From: Comamonadaceae bacterium
GTDB taxonomy: Bacteria > Pseudomonadota > Gammaproteobacteria > Burkholderiales > Burkholderiaceae_C
Assembly: GCA_947447985.1 (NCBI GenBank)
Contig: CANFLX010000015.1
Location: forward strand, 1 to 60,075
Reading direction: 5' to 3'
Length of the DNA stretch: 60,075 nucleotides
Positions 18,155 through 26,550 of this stretch are shown piece by piece (the stretch's first letter is position 1; every line of letters starts with the position of its first letter). Under the pieces are notes generated by a model, which saw only the letters and a program-made list of their open reading frames with translations, did no database searches and was not told the DNA's origin. The translations under genes and the position numbers were made by a program.

Positions 18155-19056
18155 CCACCACCATGCCCCTGGCAGCTCTGGCCACCAGTGGCCGCTTCGA
18201 TTACCAGGCCATTGGGGAGCGGCCCGACTACTGCTGGCCGCAGGGCGCCCGTCTGGCTGTGTACCTGGGCTTTAATGTCGAGCACTTTGCGTTTGGCAGC
18301 GGCTTGGGTGCCAACCTCGGGCCCGCCTCACCGCAGCCCGACGTATTGAACTACGCCTGGCGCGAATACGGAAACCGCGTGGGTGCATGGCGCTGCCTGG
18401 ACGTGTTTGACGACCTGGCCTTGCCCACGGGCGCACTCATCAACACCGCCCTGTACGAGCACTGCCCCGAACTGGTGCAAGCCCTGGTGGCGCGCGGCGA
18501 CGAGTTGATCGGCCACGGCCACAGCAACGCGAGTCGCCAATCCGATTTGAGCGAAGCCGATGAGCGCGCCCTGCTGGCCGGCTGCCGCCAACGCATGCTG
18601 GAGCGCAGTGGCGCCGCACCCGCAGGCTGGCTGTCACCCTGGATTTCAGAGACCCTGGTGACACCCGACCTGCTGGCCGAGACCGGCTACGGCTACACGC
18701 TGAACTGGTGCCACGACGACCAACCGACCCGCATGCGCACCCGCTCGGGCCAAACGCTGTGGTCGATCCCGTATCCGCAAGAGGTGAACGATATTCCCAT
18801 GGTCATGGGTCGCTTGATGGACGGACGCGCATTTGGCGAACTGATTACCGACCACTTTGATGAAATGCGCCGCCAAGCGGCCCGCCAGCCGCTGGTGATG
18901 GGCATTGCCCTGCACCCCTATATCGTGGGCCAGCCTCACCGCCTGCTGCATTTGCGCAAAGCCTTGGAACATTTGGTGCGCGCGCGGGACGCGGGGGACG
19001 TGTGGTTCACCACGCCGGGACAGATTTACCAGCACATGCTGTCGATCCATCCATGA
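18151..19056 (+). CDS. Polysaccharide-deacetylase-fold amidohydrolase (PuuE/allantoinase-like)
   Basis: 301-aa NodB-fold protein. The start VYLGFNVEHFAFGSG replaces the usual Asp-Asp motif by Asn-Val-Glu-His-Phe, the pattern I associate with the family branch found in nitrogen-compound catabolism (PuuE-like) rather than cell-wall deacetylases. LIGHGHSNASRQSDL stands at the metal-site motif, and WLSPWISETLVTPDLLAETG and GIALHPYIVGQPHR follow. It overlaps both neighbours by 4 bp, so the three genes are coupled. The locus has a second member of this fold at 27.9 kb. It probably hydrolyses a cyclic ureide or N-acyl compound, which is inference. Confidence 0.82.
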   Translation: MTTTMPLAALATSGRFDYQAIGERPDYCWPQGARLAVYLGFNVEHFAFGSGLGANLGPASPQPDVLNYAWREYGNRVGAWRCLDVFDDLALPTGALINTALYEHCPELVQALVARGDELIGHGHSNASRQSDLSEADERALLAGCRQRMLERSGAAPAGWLSPWISETLVTPDLLAETGYGYTLNWCHDDQPTRMRTRSGQTLWSIPYPQEVNDIPMVMGRLMDGRAFGELITDHFDEMRRQAARQPLVMGIALHPYIVGQPHRLLHLRKALEHLVRARDAGDVWFTTPGQIYQHMLSIHP

Positions 19057-20645
19057 GCGCCACGCCCGCCAAGAGCGCCCACTCCCGCACCGGCATGGTG
19101 ACCAGCCCGCATGCGCTGGCAAGTCAAACCGGTGTCGACGTGCTGCAATCCGGCGGCAACGCCATTGAAGCGGCGATTGCCACCGTTGCAACACTGAGCG
19201 TGACCTACCCCCACTTTTGCGGTTGGGGCGGCGACGTGCTGATGCTGGTGGCCGACGCACACGGCAAGGTGCAAAGCATCTCGGGTATCGGGCAGGCCGC
19301 AGGCACCTTGGATGGCTACCGCGACAGCATTCCGATGCGCGGCCCGCGCTCGGCCTTGACCACGGCCGGTGCAGCCGATGCGCTGGGACAGGCGTTCGAC
19401 ATCAGTCGCCAGGATTGGGGCGGTAGCCAGAGTTGGGGCGCCTTGCTGGCACCCGCCATTGCCCTGGCACGCGACGGGTTTGAAATCACCGCCTCTGAGC
19501 GCTTTTGGCTGGACTTTCGCGCCAGCGAACGCGCGCAAATGCCCGACATCTTTCAGGCGTTTTCTGAGCAGGGACGGGCGCCGCCTATGGGCAGCGTGCG
19601 CAAGCAGCCGCTACTGGCCCGCACGCTGGAGACGCTGGCCGAGCGCGGCGCGCGCGACTTGTACGACGGGCCATTGGCGCAGCGGATTGCGCACGGCTTG
19701 GCAGCGGCAGGCTCGCCGCTGACGCTGGCCGATATGGCGCGCACCCGCGCCAAAGTGGAGACGCCCCTGGCGGTGGACTACCGGGGTGGCCGCTTGCTGG
19801 CCCATCCGCCGCCCACGCAAGGACTGACGACCCTGCAAATCATGGGCGTGTTGGAGCGGTTTGACCTGTCCCGAATTGCCCAGGGAAGCGCCGACCATTA
19901 CCACCTGCTGGTCGAGGCCACCAAACAAGCCTTTATGGACCGCAATCGCTATTTGGCTGATCCTGACTTTGTGGACGTCCCCCGAGAGCGCCTGCTGTCC
20001 AAAGACCATCTCGACACCTTGGCATCGCGCATCCGCACCGCGCACGCCCTGCCCTGGCCGCAACCCTTCCAAACCGGCGACACGGTGTATGTGGGCGCGG
20101 TGGATGGCGCTGGCAATGCCGTGTCCCTGCTCGGCACTGTTTATTACGACTGGGGCAGTGGCGTCATGGTCGGCGACACGGGCTTGATTTGGCACAACCG
20201 AGGGGCCTCGTTTTCGCTGGACCCCGCGCATCCCAATGCCTTAGCCCCCGGCAAACGGCCGTTCCACACCCTGAACCCAGGCATCTACCAACGCGAAGGG
20301 CGCACCCGCATGGTGTACGGCACCCAAGGGGCCGACGGCCAACCGCAAACCTTGGCCGCCGTGCTGACGCGCCTGATTGATTACGGCATGGACCCATTGG
20401 AGGCCTTGGCCCAACCGCGTTATTTGTTAGGAAAAACCTTCTCTGATGCACGCGATTCGCTCAAGCTGGAAGACGATGTGCCCCTCGCAGTGCGCAACGA
20501 ATTGGTACAACGCGGTCACAGCATCAGCACGGTGGCGGCGCACAGCCCCTTGATGGGACACCCTGGCGCGATCGTCATCGGCAGCGACGGCCTGCGTGGC
20601 GCCCATGACCCGCGCAGCGACGGCTGCGCGATGGGATGCGCTTAA
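19053..20645 (+). CDS. Gamma-glutamyltransferase-family Ntn hydrolase
   Basis: 530-aa member of the GGT family, which autocleaves at a threonine to form two subunits. Visible are GMVTSPHALASQTGVDVLQSG, GGNAIEAAIA, the GWGGDVLMLVADAHGK region, PTQGLTTLQIMGVLERF, and the cleavage-zone FQTGDTVYVGAVDGAGNAVS, where Thr in GDT aligns with the catalytic threonine. No signal peptide is evident, unlike periplasmic glutathione GGT, and relatives without one act as gamma-glutamyl or acyl hydrolases of nitrogen compounds. It ends the plus-strand operon and overlaps the convergent racemase by 4 bp. Confidence 0.85.
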   Translation: MSATPAKSAHSRTGMVTSPHALASQTGVDVLQSGGNAIEAAIATVATLSVTYPHFCGWGGDVLMLVADAHGKVQSISGIGQAAGTLDGYRDSIPMRGPRSALTTAGAADALGQAFDISRQDWGGSQSWGALLAPAIALARDGFEITASERFWLDFRASERAQMPDIFQAFSEQGRAPPMGSVRKQPLLARTLETLAERGARDLYDGPLAQRIAHGLAAAGSPLTLADMARTRAKVETPLAVDYRGGRLLAHPPPTQGLTTLQIMGVLERFDLSRIAQGSADHYHLLVEATKQAFMDRNRYLADPDFVDVPRERLLSKDHLDTLASRIRTAHALPWPQPFQTGDTVYVGAVDGAGNAVSLLGTVYYDWGSGVMVGDTGLIWHNRGASFSLDPAHPNALAPGKRPFHTLNPGIYQREGRTRMVYGTQGADGQPQTLAAVLTRLIDYGMDPLEALAQPRYLLGKTFSDARDSLKLEDDVPLAVRNELVQRGHSISTVAAHSPLMGHPGAIVIGSDGLRGAHDPRSDGCAMGCA

Positions 20646-21382
20646 GCGCCCAAGGCCGCCAATTCGGGCGACACGCCCGTCCATGCGGGTGATGCGGCTT
20701 GGATGTGCACCGGTGTCCCGCACAATCCCAATGCGTGTTGAACCCCTGCCAGCACGCTGTCAATCACGGGAATCGGCACCTGGGCCTGCACCGCCTGTGC
20801 CATGCCGGCCAAGCCAGCGCCGCCCAAGATGACCGACTGCGCGCCACTGTCCAGCGCCACCGATTGGCAGGCCTTGCCCAACAAGGCGTGGGCCGCCGCA
20901 GGGTCACGCGCCAATTCGGCGCCACTGGCAGCCACGGTGTGAACCGCAGACAAAGACTCCCCATAGCCCAGGCTGTGCGCCAAGCGCAAGAGCATCGGCC
21001 CCCAGGCCGCACCACCGGTCACGACGGCAAAAGGCCCTTGCTGCGCGGCAGTGAAAAAGGCCGCCTCCGCCAAGCCCGTCACCGGCAGGGGGCAGATCTG
21101 GCGCAGCGCCAGCAGGCCAGGGTCACCGAAGCAGGCAATCAGAACCGCATCAAACGGCGCTTTGCACTGCGTCTGCACCTCAGCACATGCAGCGGCCCAA
21201 GCATCCAGCACCGCATGGCCTGCCACCGCAAAGCTGGCCTCGCAAGCAATGTACGGTGCGCCGAATCGGGCGGTCACCACCTCGACCTCGGCCTTGGGGC
21301 CCAGAGCCGCCTGCGCATGGCGCATTAGCAAGGCGCTCACCGCCTCGGAGGTGTTGGGATTAATCAGCAGCAGACGTGGCAT
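20642..21382 (-). CDS. Aspartate/glutamate/hydantoin racemase-family protein
   Basis: 246-aa protein with the two-cysteine racemase layout: PRLLLINPNTSEAVSALLM at the start, FDAVLIACFGDPGLLALR with the first catalytic cysteine, and DSGAQSVILGGAGLAGMAQ in place of the usual GCAG-type second motif, so the second catalytic Cys appears replaced. That change could mean a different activity, such as an isomerase or decarboxylase of the same fold. The ATG at 21382 overlaps the regulator gene's 3' end by 23 bp. It is the last gene of the ABC-transporter operon. Confidence 0.82.
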   Translation of the reverse strand: MPRLLLINPNTSEAVSALLMRHAQAALGPKAEVEVVTARFGAPYIACEASFAVAGHAVLDAWAAACAEVQTQCKAPFDAVLIACFGDPGLLALRQICPLPVTGLAEAAFFTAAQQGPFAVVTGGAAWGPMLLRLAHSLGYGESLSAVHTVAASGAELARDPAAAHALLGKACQSVALDSGAQSVILGGAGLAGMAQAVQAQVPIPVIDSVLAGVQHALGLCGTPVHIQAASPAWTGVSPELAALGA

Positions 21383-22085
21383 CTTGGGATCGGAACAAGC
21401 TCTGCAGGTTCGGCGCCGGTACGCGCGCGGGGGCAAACCGCAATTCAGCGGCCAGACTGCGCAAGTGCGCTTGCATCAAGAGCTCGGCCAGAGCGCGGTC
21501 ACCGAGGCGCATGGCGTCGAGCAGGGCGCGATGGTCGTGGCAGCCGCAGGCGCTTGTGGCCGCGGCGGCAGCCAGGGCAGCGGGTTGCCCATAGGCCATC
21601 AATATCAAGGAGGTGCGCGATACCAGCTCGCCCATGATGCGCCCCAGCGTCTGGTGCTGTGCGAATGTCGCGATGTGCAAATGAAACTCCCCCGCCAGCC
21701 GAATGGCCCGATGCCGGTCGCCTTGCATGCGGGCAGACTCTTCCTGCGCAATGCACTGACCCAGGATCTGGAATTCGGCGTCCGTGGCACGCTCCATAAA
21801 GGCTGACACCAGCGTGGGCTCAATCAGTGCGCGGGCCTGAAACACCTCGCGCGCCTCTTGCTCTGTGGGCCGTGCCACCGTGGCGCCCCGGTTCGGCGTG
21901 AGGGTCACCACTTGCTCACCCGCCAGGCGCGCCAGTACCGGCCGTATGCGGGTGCGCGACACACCAAAGGCGCTGGCGAGACTGTCCTCGCCCAGCTTGG
22001 TGCCGGGCTGCAATTGGTGGTTGCGAATGGTTTGCACCATGCGCTGGTAAATGCCCTCTTCCGTCCAGGCAGCGGCTTCAGACAT
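21360..22085 (-). CDS. GntR-family transcriptional regulator (FadR subfamily)
   Basis: 241 aa: an N-terminal winged helix (GIYQRMVQTIRNHQLQPGTK, LASAFGVSRTRIRPVLARL, GEQVVTLTPNRGATVA) and a C-terminal FCD effector domain (EVFQARALIEPTLVSAFME, RAIRLAGEFHLHIATFA, CHDHRALLDAMRLGDRA) whose Asp/His residues usually bind a metal and a carboxylate ligand. It lies within the transporter operon, between the permease and racemase genes, and is the likely local sensor of the imported compound. Confidence 0.9.
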   Translation of the reverse strand: MSEAAAWTEEGIYQRMVQTIRNHQLQPGTKLGEDSLASAFGVSRTRIRPVLARLAGEQVVTLTPNRGATVARPTEQEAREVFQARALIEPTLVSAFMERATDAEFQILGQCIAQEESARMQGDRHRAIRLAGEFHLHIATFAQHQTLGRIMGELVSRTSLILMAYGQPAALAAAAATSACGCHDHRALLDAMRLGDRALAELLMQAHLRSLAAELRFAPARVPAPNLQSLFRSQDATSAAD

Positions 22086-22103
22086 GGCAAGGCACCGTCG
22101 CCA

Positions 22104-22985
22104 TCATGGCGCGGCCTTTTTGCGCTTTTCCAGCAGCCGTGCAAGACCCACCGTCAAACCCATCACCGCAAAGGACACGACCATGGTCACTGTGCCCAGG
22201 GCATAGATGGACGGTGTGGTGACCGTGCTGGTGAGGCCCTGAAGTTCCAGCGGCAAGGTGTTCACATCACCAATCGCTTGCGAAGTGCGGGCAATTTCGT
22301 CCCAGCTCAGGGTGAAGCCGAACATGCCAATGCCCACCACCGAGGGTGCGATCAGCGGCAGCACCACATGGGCAAAGCCTTGCCACGGGGTGGCGCCGAG
22401 GTCACGCGCGGCTTCTTCATAGGCAGGGTTGAATCGGTTGAAGATCGCAAACATGATGAGCAGACCAAATGGCAGGGTCCAGGTCAGGTGTGCGCCCAGC
22501 GCAGAGGTGTACAGCCCCAACGAGGTGCCAAAGTTCGCCAAGGTGTCGTCCATACCCCAGGCCCCGAAGAGGAACTTGAGCGCTGTGTCCATCAAACGGA
22601 ACTCCAGACCAATGCCCAGCGAGACGATGATGGACGGCATGATGAGACTGGCCACCACCACAAAAAACAAAAGGTTGCCGCCACGCAATTTTTTACGAAA
22701 GGCCAAACCGGCCAGTACCGAAAACACCACGGTGATGGCCATCACGACCAGGCCCAGTCCCAGCGAACGCTGCAAGGCCGCACCAATATCGACCACGCCC
22801 AAACCTTCTGCCAGCTTGTAAAACCAGTGCAGCGATACGCCACGCAGCGGAAAGGTCAGCCCGCCCTCGGGCCCCTGAAAACTCAGCACCACGATCACCA
22901 GCATGGGGCCATACAAAAACAAGACAAAGGCGGCAAAAAACAAGGCCAATGGCCAGAAACCCGCAGGGCGCTTTTCGGCAATCAA
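22104..22985 (-). CDS. ABC transporter permease, PotC-like
   Basis: 293-aa inner-membrane subunit with six helices, from FWPLALFFAAFVLFLYGPML to MVVSFAVMGLTVGLARLLE. The EAA loop that contacts the ATPase reads EEAARDLGATPWQGFAHVVLP. This sequence places it in the polyamine/putrescine-opine subgroup. It starts one base after the stop of the partner permease gene, so expression is tightly coupled. Confidence 0.9.
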   Translation of the reverse strand: MIAEKRPAGFWPLALFFAAFVLFLYGPMLVIVVLSFQGPEGGLTFPLRGVSLHWFYKLAEGLGVVDIGAALQRSLGLGLVVMAITVVFSVLAGLAFRKKLRGGNLLFFVVVASLIMPSIIVSLGIGLEFRLMDTALKFLFGAWGMDDTLANFGTSLGLYTSALGAHLTWTLPFGLLIMFAIFNRFNPAYEEAARDLGATPWQGFAHVVLPLIAPSVVGIGMFGFTLSWDEIARTSQAIGDVNTLPLELQGLTSTVTTPSIYALGTVTMVVSFAVMGLTVGLARLLEKRKKAAP

Positions 22986-22986
22986 T

Positions 22987-23901
22987 TTACAACTCCTTGC
23001 GGATGTCCACCAAGCGCGTCAGCGCCCAGATGATCATCAACACAATGGCCAACAAAATGATGGCGTTGGCCGCTGCCAGCGGAAACTGAAGGTAGGAGGC
23101 TTGCACCTGGATGATCTTGCCCACCGACGCAATTTGCTGCCCGCCCATGACGCCGATGGTGACGAAGTCGCCCATCACGATGGTGATCACAAAGATCGAT
23201 CCGATGATGATGCCGGTGCGGCACAGCGGGATGATCACATTCCACAGCGTTTGCATGGCACTGGCGCCAGCGTCGCTGGCGGCCTCGATCAGGCTGCGGT
23301 CAATGCGCATCATGGAGTTAAAAATCGGCACGATCATGAACATGGTGTACAGATGCACAAAGGCCAGCACCACTGAGAAATCGGAGAACAGCATCCACTC
23401 GACCGGCTGCTGCACCAGGCCCGCGCCCAGCAAGGCCTGATTGACCAAGCCATTGCGGCCCAAGAGAGGAACCCAGGACACCATGCGAATGACATTCGAT
23501 GTCCAAAAAGGAATCGTGCACAGCACGAAGAGCAGCGTTTGCGTGCCGCTGGAGCGCACACAAAAAGCCAGGAAATACGACACCGTGAAACCGACCAGCA
23601 GCGTGATCAGCCACACCAGGGCGCTGAACTTCAGGGTCGAAAGATAGGTTTTGAAGGTGGTGCACAGCTCGTCGCCGCTGCCGCATCCTTCAAACACCGC
23701 AATATAGCTTTTGAACGTAAAGCCAGGGATCAACTCGTACTGGTTGTAGTCCCAAAAACTGACCATCAACACCAGTGCCAAAGGCACCAGAAAAAACAAG
23801 AAAAAAACCAGACTCAAAGGCAGCGCTTGCCACCAGGCCGCAATACTGCGGCCTGGTGGCAATCCGGCAAAGGCGGGTGACTGTGGCGCGGCTTGGCTCA
23901 T
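22987..23901 (-). CDS. ABC transporter permease, PotB-like
   Basis: 304-aa permease with six predicted helices, a long periplasmic loop containing GCGSGDELCTTFKTYLSTL with two cysteines, and the EAA loop EAASDAGASAMQTLWNVIIP. It is the PotB/PotH-type partner of the downstream permease. The start follows the binding-protein gene by 45 bp. The cysteine pair in the loop is unusual for the family and may form a disulfide. Confidence 0.9.
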   Translation of the reverse strand: MSQAAPQSPAFAGLPPGRSIAAWWQALPLSLVFFLFFLVPLALVLMVSFWDYNQYELIPGFTFKSYIAVFEGCGSGDELCTTFKTYLSTLKFSALVWLITLLVGFTVSYFLAFCVRSSGTQTLLFVLCTIPFWTSNVIRMVSWVPLLGRNGLVNQALLGAGLVQQPVEWMLFSDFSVVLAFVHLYTMFMIVPIFNSMMRIDRSLIEAASDAGASAMQTLWNVIIPLCRTGIIIGSIFVITIVMGDFVTIGVMGGQQIASVGKIIQVQASYLQFPLAAANAIILLAIVLMIIWALTRLVDIRKEL

Positions 23902-23946
23902 CGTTGGGTCACCCGTTGTTTGCGCTGTGGGTTCAAAGTACGGCGC

Positions 23947-25233
23947 TTAGGCAGCGACGAACTCGTTCCACTTTTGCACCATGTAGACGTTTTCGTCCAT
24001 CAAGGCGTTCCAGCAGGCCACCGAGCCCATGCGCTGCTCGTAGCTGCCACCGTCGCGGGTCTCGCCTGCCTTGGCCAGCAAGTCGCCGTGTGGGCTCTTG
24101 ATGTCTTTGGTGGCAGGCTTGCCTTCCATCCAGTAAGCCCACTCATAGGCTTCCATTTTGGATTTGGCAGTTTCCAACACGGCGCTGTAGTAACCCTGGC
24201 GGTTCAGGTAAGCACCCGCCCATCCGTCGAGGAACCAGTTGATGAACTCGTACGCGCCGTCCAACTTGGCACCAGTCAAAGTTGAAGGCATGCCGAAGCC
24301 GGAGGCCCATGAACGATAGCCCTCTTTGAGCGGCTGGAACGTGCAGGCAATGCCCTTGGTCCGCACGGCAGTCACCGCAGGCGACCACATCGACTGAATC
24401 ACCACTTCGCCAGACGCCATCAGGTTGACGGACTCATTGAAGTCTTTCCACAGGCTGCGGAACTGGCCTTGCTTTTTGGCTTCAATCAGGGTCTTGATGG
24501 TCAGGTCAATTTCCTTCTTGGTCATATTGCCCTTGTCGGGGTACTTGTAGATGCCCATGGCTTCCACCACCATGGCAGCGTCCATGATGCCGATGGACGG
24601 AATGTTCAGGATTGACGCTTTGCCTTTGAACTCAGGGTTCAGCAATTCAGCCCAGGAGCTGATGGGGCGCTTGATCAGGTCGGGGCGGATGCCCAGCGTG
24701 TCGGCGTTGTAGGTGGTCGGGATCAGCGACATGTACTGGGTGGGGCTGGACGCGAAGGTCTTGGACTTTTCGCCTTCCAAGAAGATCACTTTTTTGGGTG
24801 CCGTGCCCTGGTCACCAATGGTCTTGCCCGCCACCTTGCCAGTGGTGAACACCGAGGTAATTTTGTCTGCGTTTTTGATGCGCTTGGTATCAATACCTTT
24901 CAGGTTGCCGGTGGGCACCAGGTTGCGCAACTGGAAGTATTCGGAGTCCAGCAGGTCAAAGCTGTTGGGTGATGTGATGGCGCGCTTGAGCACGTCGTCG
25001 GTGGTCACAGCCACATACTGGATCACCACTTTGCCGCCGGTATCGGCCTTGAATTTTTCGGCGATTTCTTTGTCCTGGTTCACCGCAGTGCCGAGGTAGC
25101 GCAGCACGATGGGATCGGCGGAATGCACCGCTGGGAACACACCCGCAGCCAGAATACCCGCAGTGCCCTTGAGCACGGTACGGCGTTGCACGGGGGCGGC
25201 CGTGGAGAGAACTTCTTTGGAATCAGTGGACAT
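23947..25233 (-). CDS. Periplasmic binding protein of the polyamine/opine ABC transporter
   Basis: 428-aa PotD-like receptor. The ATG at 25233 follows AAGGAG and gives an unusual N-terminus with a Tat-type leader (RRTVLKGTAGILAAGVFPA) placed about 20 residues in. Mature motifs include PIVLRYLGTAVNQDKEIAEK, DLLDSEYFQLRNLVPTGN and AYEFINWFLDGWAGAYLNRQG. An upstream ATG at 25308 would mask the leader and is rejected. It supplies substrate to the two permeases; its ligand would define the pathway's entry compound. Confidence 0.88.
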   Translation of the reverse strand: MSTDSKEVLSTAAPVQRRTVLKGTAGILAAGVFPAVHSADPIVLRYLGTAVNQDKEIAEKFKADTGGKVVIQYVAVTTDDVLKRAITSPNSFDLLDSEYFQLRNLVPTGNLKGIDTKRIKNADKITSVFTTGKVAGKTIGDQGTAPKKVIFLEGEKSKTFASSPTQYMSLIPTTYNADTLGIRPDLIKRPISSWAELLNPEFKGKASILNIPSIGIMDAAMVVEAMGIYKYPDKGNMTKKEIDLTIKTLIEAKKQGQFRSLWKDFNESVNLMASGEVVIQSMWSPAVTAVRTKGIACTFQPLKEGYRSWASGFGMPSTLTGAKLDGAYEFINWFLDGWAGAYLNRQGYYSAVLETAKSKMEAYEWAYWMEGKPATKDIKSPHGDLLAKAGETRDGGSYEQRMGSVACWNALMDENVYMVQKWNEFVAA

Positions 25234-25317
25234 AGGGAAAACTCCTTGGAGATGAAAAAAACTTCTTGCGAAGCGCGGGGTGGGACACAGGGAAAACAAC
25301 CAATACAAGAATGCAAT

Positions 25318-26370
25318 TCAGTCGGCCAGCGGGTGTTCCGCCTCGGGCGACCAGGACATGCGCACCACATCCCCCACCTTCAGGGGTTGCGCGGCAAATA
25401 CAGCTTCCGACAACATGACCGACCATTGGGCCGTGCTGTGCGCGGTGTGCGAGACGCCCGGACTTTGCAGGCCGAGCAGCACGTAAGTGCCTTGGTATTC
25501 CACGTCGGATACGAGGGCCCACTGGGCATGCGCCCCGGCACGGCCCGAAGCCTCGCCGTCTGCGGCCAGGGCCAGCGCGATGTGGTCGGTACGCACGCCG
25601 ACTTTTCCGGCGCCGGTGTCGATCACGTTGTGGCCACCCATGAAGCGGGCGACAAATTCATTGACCGGGCGGTTGTAAATCTCGTGCGGTGAACCGCTTT
25701 GCTCGATCACGCCATGGTTCATGACCACCATGGTGTCTGCGAGGGCCATGGCTTCTTCTTGCGAATGGGTCACATGGATAAAAGTCAGGCCCAGTTCTTT
25801 TTGCCAGCGGCGCAATTCAGCTCGCATCTGGATGCGCAAAAACGGATCCAAGGCCGACAAGGGCTCATCGAGCAAGAGCACCCGGGGCTGGGTGATCAAG
25901 GCCCGCGCCAGCGCAACGCGCTGTTGCTGTCCGCCCGAGAGTTCGGCCGGCTTGCGGTCCGCCAAATGCCCCATGGCCACACGGTCGAGCAGGCTGCGCG
26001 CCTGGGCCAAACGATCCTCTTTGGCCACGCCTTTCATCTTGAGACTGAAGGCCACGTTGTCCAAGGCACTGAGGTGCGGAAACAAGGCGAAGCTTTGGAA
26101 CATCATCGCCGTACCGCGCGCAGCGGCAGGCAGATCGGTGATGTTGCGGTTCTCGAGCAGCACATCACCTTCCGTGACCGTTTCGTGGCCGGCGACCATG
26201 CGCAAGGTGGTGCTCTTTCCACAGCCTGAGGGGCCAAGCAAACAACAGTAACTACCGCTGGCAATGCGCAAATTGATGCTGTCCACCGCAGGCTTCGCCC
26301 CCGGCGCATACCGCTTGGTTAAGCCAACGAGTTCAATGGCCGCTGAGGAGGTGGTAGACCTTGCATTCAT
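25318..26370 (-). CDS. ABC transporter ATP-binding protein, PotA-like
   Basis: 350-aa ATPase: Walker A GPSGCGKSTTLRMV, Q-loop MMFQSFALFPHLSALDN, signature LSGGQQQRVALARALI, Walker B VLLLDEPLSALDPF and switch histidine HVTHSQEEAMALAD. A short TOBE domain follows from about residue 240. It is the first gene of a six-gene operon (ATPase, receptor, two permeases, regulator, racemase). The ATG lies only 13 bases after the -12 element of a sigma-54-type promoter and lacks a Shine-Dalgarno, so translation may be leaderless. Confidence 0.92.
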   Translation of the reverse strand: MNARSTTSSAAIELVGLTKRYAPGAKPAVDSINLRIASGSYCCLLGPSGCGKSTTLRMVAGHETVTEGDVLLENRNITDLPAAARGTAMMFQSFALFPHLSALDNVAFSLKMKGVAKEDRLAQARSLLDRVAMGHLADRKPAELSGGQQQRVALARALITQPRVLLLDEPLSALDPFLRIQMRAELRRWQKELGLTFIHVTHSQEEAMALADTMVVMNHGVIEQSGSPHEIYNRPVNEFVARFMGGHNVIDTGAGKVGVRTDHIALALAADGEASGRAGAHAQWALVSDVEYQGTYVLLGLQSPGVSHTAHSTAQWSVMLSEAVFAAQPLKVGDVVRMSWSPEAEHPLAD

Positions 26371-26383
26371 GGGATTGAGTTAC

Positions 26384-26398
26384 GCAAGCAGCGTGCCA
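26384..26398 (-). promoter_or_regulatory. Candidate sigma-54 promoter of the ABC transporter operon
   Basis: On the minus strand TGGCACGCTGCTTGC matches the -24/-12 consensus TGGCACGN4TTGC at every defined base. The predicted start, 12 bases after the -12 C, falls at about 26372, two bases before the ATG. Promoter presence is well supported; transcript geometry is inference. Confidence 0.75.
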
Positions 26399-26469
26399 CC
26401 TACTTTTGTCCACAATCTTTGGCAGGCTTGCATACAAAAGCGGCGCACAGCGGTTCTGTCGCCGCGATT

Positions 26470-26486
26470 TGCACAATTTTGGTGCT
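26470..26486 (-). promoter_or_regulatory. NtrC-type enhancer box
   Basis: TGCACAATTTTGGTGCT (plus-strand reading) has the dyad GCAC-N7-GTGC found in NtrC sites (TGCACCAWWNTGGTGCA). Its centre is about 106 bp upstream of the predicted sigma-54 start, a usual enhancer distance. The rest of the 180-bp gap 26371-26550 shows no gene. Confidence 0.65.
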
Positions 26487-26550
26487 GCATTCACCCTTGT
26501 TGCCGAAGTATTGGGAGCGCAGCCGCACCAAACCTAAGCAAGACGCGCCA

